Shown: positions 1 to 5,708 of the stretch, piece after piece
Position numbering within the stretch: position 1 is the first letter of the stretch
Layout: each line of letters opens with the position of its first letter
Assembly: GCA_025929655.1 (NCBI GenBank)
Contig: JAICPV010000084.1
Span: 1-7,854 of the forward strand
Direction: 5' to 3'
Origin: Pyrinomonadaceae bacterium
Lineage (GTDB): Bacteria; Acidobacteriota; Blastocatellia; Pyrinomonadales; Pyrinomonadaceae
Length of the DNA stretch: 7,854 nt
Program-made: the position numbers and the translations under genes
Notes under the pieces: model-generated
Told to the model about the DNA's origin: nothing
Databases searched by the model: none
Seen by the model: the letters and a program-made list of their open reading frames with translations, nothing else

Positions 1-5
1 AATAG

Positions 6-1313
6 ATGAAGCTGCTAATTGTAAATGGCCACTTGATCGATCCCGCCGCGCCTGAAAATACGGGAATGTCGCTGCTGATCGAAGACGGCAAGGTGGAGAC
101 GTGGCTGAGGCCGGGCGAACCGACGCCGGAAGGCTGCGAAGTCTTCGACGCGGGCGGCCTTCTAGTTGCGCCGGGATTCATCGACATGCACGCTCATTTG
201 CGTGAACCGGGGCAGGAACACAAGGAAACGATTTCGAGCGGATGTGCAGCGGCGATAGCGGGCGGGTGGACCAGCGTCTGCCCGATGCCGAATACGAACC
301 CCGTAAACGACAATGCCGCAATCACGCGATACATGATCGAGCAGGCCGAGCGGGCAGGTTTTGCGAATGTTTTCCCGATCGGAGCAATAACAAAATCATC
401 CGACGGCAGCGAGCTTGCCGAAATGGGTGAGATGAAGGCCGCGGGCGCAGTCGCGGTTTCCGACGACGGCCGCCCGGTCCCAAACGCGGGTATCATGCGA
501 CGCGCGATGCAATACGCAAAGGATTTCGATCTGCCCGTGATCGACCATTGCGAGGACCGGTCGCTTTCCTCAGGCAGCGTGATGCACGAAGGAAAGATCT
601 CGCTGCTGTTAGGATTGAAAGGAATGCCGGCGCTCGCCGAAGAGATCGACGTCGTCCGCGACATTCTACTCGCGAAGGAAACCGGAGCTCATATCCATAT
701 CGCGCATGTATCCACCAAAGGCGCGGTCGAAGCGATCCGGCGGGCAAAGAATGAGGGCGTCAATGTTACGTGCGAGGTCACGCCCCATCACTTCACGTTG
801 ACGGACAAGGTTGTCGAGGGCTACGACACCAACACTAAAATGGCACCGCCGCTGCGGAGCCATGAAGATCTCGAAGCGATCATCGAAGGCATTAAGGACG
901 GCACCATCGACGCCATCGCCACAGACCACGCGCCGCATCACGCCGATGAAAAAGCGCTGGAGTATGACCGGGCGCCATTTGGCATTACCGGCCTCGAAAC
1001 TGCAGTAGGACTGGCGTTCAACGAACTTATCCACAAAGGCGTTATCGGCCTCGAACGCCTCGTTGAGATGTGTTCTGCCAATCCGGCAAGGATATTTCGT
1101 CTGAATGGTCGCGGCACTCTCACGCCGGGATCGATCGCAGACATCACGATAATCGACCCGTCGAAGGAATGGACCTTTCACGCGGCCGACTCGCGCTCAA
1201 AATCGCGCAATACCCCGTTTGACGGCTGGCAGTTCACGGGCAAGGCAATCGCGACTGTTGTGCGCGGCAAACTCGTTTTCAACGATGAGAGGCAACAGGC
1301 TTTTGGAAACTAG
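6..1313 (+). CDS. pyrC: Dihydroorotase, class I (PyrC)
   Basis: This enzyme cyclises N-carbamoyl-L-aspartate to L-dihydroorotate, the third step of de novo pyrimidine synthesis, in the cytoplasm. The 435-residue length fits bacterial class I dihydroorotases. Visible motifs are the metal-binding GFIDMHAHLREPG (H62, H64, with R66 for substrate), PMPNTNP (93-99), the SDDG stretch with D153, DHCED (H181), HIAHVS (H234) and the catalytic ATDHAPH (D307). An Asp at 153, where many amidohydrolases carry a carboxylated Lys, matches the Aquifex/Bacillus type and argues against allantoinase or dihydropyrimidinase. The presence of every ligand argues against an inactive pyrC-like paralogue. The ATG at 6 directly follows a TAG at 3-5, which could be the stop of an upstream gene such as pyrB, but only five bases are visible, so no ribosome binding site can be judged. 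The gene ends flush against the stop of the converging gene. Confidence 0.96.
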   Translation: MKLLIVNGHLIDPAAPENTGMSLLIEDGKVETWLRPGEPTPEGCEVFDAGGLLVAPGFIDMHAHLREPGQEHKETISSGCAAAIAGGWTSVCPMPNTNPVNDNAAITRYMIEQAERAGFANVFPIGAITKSSDGSELAEMGEMKAAGAVAVSDDGRPVPNAGIMRRAMQYAKDFDLPVIDHCEDRSLSSGSVMHEGKISLLLGLKGMPALAEEIDVVRDILLAKETGAHIHIAHVSTKGAVEAIRRAKNEGVNVTCEVTPHHFTLTDKVVEGYDTNTKMAPPLRSHEDLEAIIEGIKDGTIDAIATDHAPHHADEKALEYDRAPFGITGLETAVGLAFNELIHKGVIGLERLVEMCSANPARIFRLNGRGTLTPGSIADITIIDPSKEWTFHAADSRSKSRNTPFDGWQFTGKAIATVVRGKLVFNDERQQAFGN

Positions 1314-3128
1314 CTATTCGGTTTGAACCGCGGTCGCCGGTATATCGCCATTCAGTCCCCATTGAAGAACGGAAATTCCTCCACTACTTAACATGCGATA
1401 CCAGAGACCATCTCCGGATCGGAAAACAGCTATATCCGCCCTGCCGTCGGCGTCGTAATCGGCCGGTAAAGGAGTGTCGCCCTCGAGGCCCCAGTCGACG
1501 GAGTCGGCCTGTCCGGTTTTAGAAAAACGGATATACCAGCGGCCTTCAGAAGGACGAAATATGGCTGTATCTATTTTGCCATCGCCGTCATAATCGGCCG
1601 GCACCGGAATGTCACCCGGCAGGCCCCAATCCTCGAACCGCATTGCGCCGGTGAACGGATCGAGAATGTACCATTGGCCATTGCGGAAAACGCCCAGTTC
1701 GGCCCTGCCGTTATCGTCGTAATCTCTGGGTATCGGTTTATCGCCGTTTATGCCCCATTCGAAAACGTGTAACACCGTTCCGGTGTTGATATACCAACGT
1801 CCGTCGGATGGACGCCACACCGCAAGATCGTTCTTGCCATCGCCGTCGTAATCCGCGGGAACAGTAAAATCGCCGGCCAAGCCCCACTCAGTTTCGTGGA
1901 TCGTGCCGTCGAGACTATGAACGCGATACCAACGATTGTTCGACGGACGGAAGACCGCAAAGTCTGTTTTATCGTCACCATCGTAATTGCCGGCCACGAC
2001 TCGATCCCCTTCCAACCCCCAATCTGCCTGCGTATAACCAATCGAATTATTCAAGTACCATCTGCCTTCGTTCGGCCGCCAAATCGCCAGGTCGGTTCGT
2101 CCATCGCCGTCGAAGTCGGATATTCGGTTTATATACGGGAGAGCTTGTACGTCCGGGCTTAAATCGGAGATCGATTGGTTTGGAGGATTCGTTAACCTGA
2201 CACGGCCGCTGCCATCGGAATTGATCCTATATATTTTTGTATTTTCGTCGGTCCCCTCACAGCATGCCGTAAAAACAAGACCCGAACCGTCGGGAAGCCA
2301 GGTCGGTGACGCTTCCCTTAGGTCACTGGAATTAGTTAAGTTTCGGGTTGCCAGCGTCTTCACATCTACGAGCCATATTTCGTTCACAATATTTGGTGCG
2401 CCATAATATCCCTCGTATGGGACTCTCGCGTACGCGACCGTCGAACCATCGGGTGACCATGCCGGCGAAGCCACCTCCCAGTCGTACCAAGAGGCACCGG
2501 CGATATTTTTTTTGCTTCCATCTAATGTATTTATAGTACAGATCCCATATCCCCCTTCGCAGTGGAAAACGAGTTGGATGTTATCAGGTGCCCAGGAAGG
2601 TCGTGAACAACAGCCTACATCCTGATCAATCAATCGCACGTTTGTTCCGTCGACATTCATTACATACAATCCGCTTTGGCCGGTTCGAATCCCGTAAAAC
2701 GCAATTTTCGACCCGTCGGGAGACCATGCGGGCCCCCAGCTCTGCTCGTAGGTCAAGTATGACCCGCTTTCTGTTAATTGAACTCGCCCGGTACCATCGG
2801 CGTTCATCACGAAAATATCGGCCAGATCATTAAAACCACCGCTAGCAAAGGCAATTTTGCTCCCGTCGGGCGACCAAACCGGATCGGTGTCGATTGGTGT
2901 GTTGGTCGGGGCGGAGAGCCGCTTAAGGCCAGAACCATCGAGATTCATTACATAAATGTGCGATGGCCAGACATCGGTTCCACGGGTGAACACGATTCTT
3001 CCGTTCCTGAGGATAGCGGCATCAGTTGCAGTCGCCGCCAAAGCTAACAAAAAGACAGCGGCAATCAGAGCTATTTTGGATCTATTGGTAATTTCGGTGA
3101 ACAGAATTTCGAGTGTTCTTTTGGACAT
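1314..3128 (-). CDS. Exported TolB-like propeller protein with C-terminal FG-GAP/VCBS repeats
   Basis: A 604-residue exported protein of unknown role. The N-terminus has basic residues and a hydrophobic run (about 19-38, ending ATATDAA), read as a signal peptide. Residues 40-335 carry PD40/TolB-type blades: WSPDG-like motifs begin at 85, 135, 179 (WAPDN), 224 and 277 (WLPDG), with a degenerate sixth at 323 (LSPDV). Between them lie IYVMNxDGSG-type strands. Residues 336-598 hold six FG-GAP/VCBS repeats whose acidic loops start at 338, 381, 426, 469, 512 and 557, followed by AVFRPSxGRWY-type strands and WGLxGD linkers; the DxDGDG loops are expected to bind calcium. All six cysteines (173, 174, 190, 197, 289, 290) lie in the first half. 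There is no enzyme motif; binding or surface display is the likeliest general role. The ATG at 3128 has a consensus AGGAGG six bases upstream. The gene is divergent from the winged-helix regulator and converges on pyrC. Confidence 0.9.
   Translation of the reverse strand: MSKRTLEILFTEITNRSKIALIAAVFLLALAATATDAAILRNGRIVFTRGTDVWPSHIYVMNLDGSGLKRLSAPTNTPIDTDPVWSPDGSKIAFASGGFNDLADIFVMNADGTGRVQLTESGSYLTYEQSWGPAWSPDGSKIAFYGIRTGQSGLYVMNVDGTNVRLIDQDVGCCSRPSWAPDNIQLVFHCEGGYGICTINTLDGSKKNIAGASWYDWEVASPAWSPDGSTVAYARVPYEGYYGAPNIVNEIWLVDVKTLATRNLTNSSDLREASPTWLPDGSGLVFTACCEGTDENTKIYRINSDGSGRVRLTNPPNQSISDLSPDVQALPYINRISDFDGDGRTDLAIWRPNEGRWYLNNSIGYTQADWGLEGDRVVAGNYDGDDKTDFAVFRPSNNRWYRVHSLDGTIHETEWGLAGDFTVPADYDGDGKNDLAVWRPSDGRWYINTGTVLHVFEWGINGDKPIPRDYDDNGRAELGVFRNGQWYILDPFTGAMRFEDWGLPGDIPVPADYDGDGKIDTAIFRPSEGRWYIRFSKTGQADSVDWGLEGDTPLPADYDADGRADIAVFRSGDGLWYRMLSSGGISVLQWGLNGDIPATAVQTE
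1335..2123 (-). repeat. Six in-frame FG-GAP/VCBS-type repeats
   Basis: This is a coding repeat block inside the propeller protein. The successive acidic loops DFDGDGRTD, NYDGDDKTD, DYDGDGKND, DYDDNGRAE, DYDGDGKID and DYDADGRAD are spaced 43, 45, 43, 43 and 45 residues apart. The same elements recur at DNA level as near-identical stretches such as the reverse complement of CCATCGCCGTC followed by GTAATC. The fourth unit is the most divergent: it has N for D in the loop, E at the last acidic position, and lacks the PS of FRPS. A last WGLNGD element (590-595) has no loop after it, while the first unit lacks this element before its loop, so the units are offset as in a closed propeller. Confidence 0.88.
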
Positions 3129-3320
3129 TGGTTGCCTCCTGGAAAGGTCAAGGGATCGACATTATCTTGCACAGATAAAAACCGGATGCTAAACTTCGGC
3201 GCTGAAAAACGAACATTACTTACAAGAGCGTCGGAAATTCGAATATTTTATTCAGAAATTTATTTGAATACTTTCTGTTTCGCTGAATTTCTGCTTCTTT
3301 TGTGTTGGGTTAGCTAAAAA
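3129..3320. promoter_or_regulatory. Divergent intergenic region with inverted repeats
   Basis: This 192-base region separates two divergent genes and must hold both promoters. Its half nearer the regulator is clearly AT-rich. It contains the perfect palindrome ATTCGAAT (3237-3244), the pair ATTCA...TGAAT around an imperfect 20-base palindrome (3250-3269), and the perfect eight-base inverted repeat CAGAAATT (3253-3260) / AATTTCTG (3286-3293). Such dyads suit binding by a dimeric winged-helix protein, so the neighbouring regulator could act here, but this is inference. I could not assign convincing -35/-10 pairs for either direction. Confidence 0.45.
3135..3140 (-). promoter_or_regulatory. Ribosome binding site of the propeller gene
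   Basis: Read on the minus strand this is AGGAGG, six bases (CAACCA) before the ATG at 3128. It is a full Shine-Dalgarno core at good spacing and fixes the start of the exported propeller protein. Confidence 0.8.
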
Positions 3321-4838
3321 GTGCCTATTTCGGAAGAGAAAACGGAAGTTTTTGAATTCGGACCGTTCCGCTTGGATCCTACCGAGCGCGTGCTGATCAG
3401 GAATGACGGCGAGACAGTTGCACCATTACCGGACAAAGCTTTCCGGACTCTGACGCACCTCGTAAAAAATCACGGGCATTTGGCGTCCAAAAGCGATTTG
3501 ATGAACGTGGTATGGCCCGATTCGTTTGTCGAGGAGAATAATCTCGAGAAATGTATTTACGCAATTCGCATCGCCCTAGGGGACTCATCGAGAGACGAAA
3601 AGTACATTCAAACCGTTCGGAAACATGGGTACCGATTCGTCGCCGATGTTCGGAAGCTCGCTCGCGAAAGCAACAAATTTAGCGACGGGAATCCAGAAAC
3701 GGCAACGGTGACGGGTTCGGGGGCGCTCGGCGCTTATGCCGACTCCCGTGATAGATCCCACGTAATTCGTTTCATAAAGCTAGCTTTGGGTACATTGGCA
3801 GCATTCATACTGATAACCGCCCTAATCTATTTCCTTCGTTCCTACGTCGAAATTGGCGACTCGGCCGCCTCGAAATCGAATGGCACCAATAATCCGGAAG
3901 CCTTCGCATTTTTTGCCGAAGCCGTTAAATATAAAGGAAGGCCCACCAAATCCGCAGCTACGGAGTCCATAAGCAACTTTGAAAAAGCTATTCAGGTTGA
4001 TCCGAACTTCGCCCGGGCATATGCCGGACTCGCAAGAAGCCGTATCGATCTTGCAAATTTGGTCGATGAAAGTGGCCCCGATTGCGCAATTGCGCGCGTT
4101 GCGGCAGCAAAATCGCTTGAGCTCGATCACAGACTCGCTGAAGGCTATGAAGCCCTCGGACTTCAAAATTATCGTTGCGATTGGGATTTCGAAGGCGCAG
4201 GGCGAGCGTTCACGCGTTCGATCCAACTCGACCCCGGCGATGCATCGGCGCACTACAACTACGCATGGTATTTGAATTCAGTTGGGCGAAACGACGTAGC
4301 CCAAGCAGAAGCGGAGCGTGCACTTTCGATTGAACCGGATTCGGAACTTTATCTTTTTCAACGCGCACTGTTCCTATATTTTAACCGACAGTATGACGAA
4401 TCTCTCGCCCAACTAAAGCGAGTTGCCGAGTTATCGTCCGGGAAGATAGGAGTCGGTTGGATCTGGTTGGTCTGCGATATGAAGGGCGATCAGCCCCAGG
4501 CGCTAGAATGGTTTCTCAAAACGCTCGATCCTGAGCTGGACCGCACAACAATAGATGAACTCCGATCGCTTTATTTATCCGGGGGTTGGCAAGCGGTTCG
4601 GCTCAAGCAGCGTCAAATTGAAATCTCCAATTCGAACTACAGCAAGGGTAAATATTATCGGATCGCTCGCATATCCACATTGATAGGCGAGAAGGAAATC
4701 GCGTTCGAATATCTGAATAAAGCACTGGAGCGACGTGACGCCCAACTTCTGATGTTAAAAAGCGAACCGGCATTTGAAGGATTACATAGCGATCCTCGGT
4801 TTGCGATATTACTAAGCCGAATCGGTTTCGGAAACTAG
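3321..4838 (+). CDS. Membrane-anchored winged-helix transcriptional regulator with TPR domain
   Basis: A 505-residue one-component regulator of the CadC/ToxR layout. Residues 9-108 form an OmpR/PhoB-type winged helix: FEFGPFRLDPTERVL at the start, LPDKAFRTLTHLVKN, a recognition-helix region around EENNLEKCIYAIRIALGD (71-88), and the wing strand TVRKHGYRFV (98-107). There is no receiver domain. A linker leads to one membrane segment (about 144-162). Residues 187-500 are alpha-helical TPR-like repeats, clearest near 207-240, 261-299 and 300-333, each closing with a phrase such as AIQVDPNFARAYAGLA. The C-terminus, ending SEPAFEGLHSDPRFAILLSRIGF, resembles the tail of many acidobacterial winged-helix/TPR proteins. 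The DNA-binding part should be cytoplasmic and the TPR part outside the membrane, sensing a peptide or protein. The start is GTG: an in-frame TAA lies two codons upstream and the next Met (61) would cut the winged helix. No clear Shine-Dalgarno sequence precedes it. The target is unknown; the divergent gene is a natural candidate. Confidence 0.9.
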   Translation: MPISEEKTEVFEFGPFRLDPTERVLIRNDGETVAPLPDKAFRTLTHLVKNHGHLASKSDLMNVVWPDSFVEENNLEKCIYAIRIALGDSSRDEKYIQTVRKHGYRFVADVRKLARESNKFSDGNPETATVTGSGALGAYADSRDRSHVIRFIKLALGTLAAFILITALIYFLRSYVEIGDSAASKSNGTNNPEAFAFFAEAVKYKGRPTKSAATESISNFEKAIQVDPNFARAYAGLARSRIDLANLVDESGPDCAIARVAAAKSLELDHRLAEGYEALGLQNYRCDWDFEGAGRAFTRSIQLDPGDASAHYNYAWYLNSVGRNDVAQAEAERALSIEPDSELYLFQRALFLYFNRQYDESLAQLKRVAELSSGKIGVGWIWLVCDMKGDQPQALEWFLKTLDPELDRTTIDELRSLYLSGGWQAVRLKQRQIEISNSNYSKGKYYRIARISTLIGEKEIAFEYLNKALERRDAQLLMLKSEPAFEGLHSDPRFAILLSRIGFGN

Positions 4839-4928
4839 TTCGAAGTAAGTTGTTATTGAAGATAGTTCGGCCTTCTCTTCGTGTTAAACTTCCGAAGACT
4901 AAAAACGTACATGTGAGGACTTATATTG
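4839..4928. other. Short intergenic region before the TerC-family gene
   Basis: Ninety bases between the regulator stop and the TerC-family start. They contain a six-base inverted repeat TCTTCG (4876-4881) / CGAAGA (4893-4898) with an 11-base loop and no T-tract after it, so it is not a convincing terminator. A promoter could lie here, but I see no good -35/-10 pair. GAGGA at 4915-4919 is the likely ribosome binding site for the next gene. Confidence 0.4.
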
Positions 4929-5708
4929 ATGGAATGGCTTGCCGATCCGAATATCTGGATCGCATTTGCGACACTGACCCTGCTCGAGCTCGTGCTCGGG
5001 ATCGACAACGTTATCTTTATTTCGATCCTCTCGGGGAAGCTGCCGCCTGAAAAGCAGGCGCGTGCCAGGTTCATCGGGCTCGCGCTCGCGCTCGGTATTC
5101 GGATCCTGCTGTTACTGTCAATTTCGTGGGGTATTGGTTTAAAGGAACCTCTGTTCGCGATCTTCGGCCATCCATTTTCGGGTAAGGACCTCGTTCTGCT
5201 GATCGGAGGGCTTTTTCTCATCGGCAAGAGCACACATGAGATACACGGTAGTTTGGAGGGCGAAGAAGGACACAGCTCGAATAAAACTTATTCCAGCTTT
5301 GCAGGCGTTATCATTCAGATCGTCCTGCTGGACATCGTGTTTTCTCTCGATAGTGTTATTACCGCCGTAGGAATGATCAGTGACAATTACGGCCCTAACG
5401 GAATTTATATAATGGTGTCCGCGGTGATCATCGCGATCATTGCGATGATGCTTTTCGCAGGGCCGATCGGCGCCTTCGTTCAAAAACATCCGACGATCAA
5501 GATGCTCGCCCTGTCGTTTTTGCTTTTGATCGGCGTTATGCTCGTGGCTGAAGGATTTCATCACACGATCCCGAAGGGTTATATCTATTTCGCAATGGCG
5601 TTCTCCGTACTTGTGGAAATTCTCAATATGCGGCTTCGTAAAAAGGTCGAACCGGTGCACCTGCATAACCCATATTCGGACGAGGACGAGGCGAGGGTGT
5701 CGCAATGA
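4929..5708 (+). CDS. TerC-family integral membrane protein (probable metal-ion exporter)
   Basis: A 259-residue polytopic membrane protein of the TerC family (Pfam TerC). Some members (E. coli Alx, B. subtilis MeeF/MeeY) export Mn(II), and the Bacillus pair helps to load metal into exported enzymes. About seven hydrophobic segments are visible: roughly 9-33, 48-69, 86-100, 122-148, 158-178, 190-207 and 216-232. The family hallmark appears twice: LLELVLGIDNVIF (E20, D26) in the first half and VLLDIVFSLDSVI (D135, D141) in the second, the acidic pairs expected to line the ion path. E208 followed by GFHH adds further possible ligands. No CBS or CorC domain follows, so it is the short form. The ATG at 4929 is preferred (GAGGA nine bases upstream); a TTG at 4926 would add one residue. 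Its stop overlaps the next start by four bases (ATGA). No other tellurite-resistance gene is nearby, so the name should not be read as tellurite resistance. Confidence 0.92.
   Translation: MEWLADPNIWIAFATLTLLELVLGIDNVIFISILSGKLPPEKQARARFIGLALALGIRILLLLSISWGIGLKEPLFAIFGHPFSGKDLVLLIGGLFLIGKSTHEIHGSLEGEEGHSSNKTYSSFAGVIIQIVLLDIVFSLDSVITAVGMISDNYGPNGIYIMVSAVIIAIIAMMLFAGPIGAFVQKHPTIKMLALSFLLLIGVMLVAEGFHHTIPKGYIYFAMAFSVLVEILNMRLRKKVEPVHLHNPYSDEDEARVSQ

Noticed and set aside
194..664. Open frame on the minus strand inside pyrC
   Set aside because: It is fully inside a clear dihydroorotase gene and its low-complexity Ser/Ala/Pro-rich product shows no family motif.
1335..2123. Regular short DNA repeats reminiscent of a repeat array or CRISPR
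   Set aside because: The repeats are in frame, have a period of 129 or 135 bases, and encode FG-GAP/VCBS units; there are no constant palindromic repeats with unique spacers.
3321..4838. Two-component response regulator
   Set aside because: The winged-helix domain is at the N-terminus with no receiver domain and is followed by a membrane segment and TPRs, which is a one-component membrane regulator.
4876..4898. Intrinsic terminator after the regulator gene
   Set aside because: The six-pair stem has an 11-base loop and no following T-tract.
4929..5708. Tellurite-resistance function for the TerC-family protein
   Set aside because: No other ter genes are present, and the family is broad and linked to metal-ion export; the name alone is not evidence.
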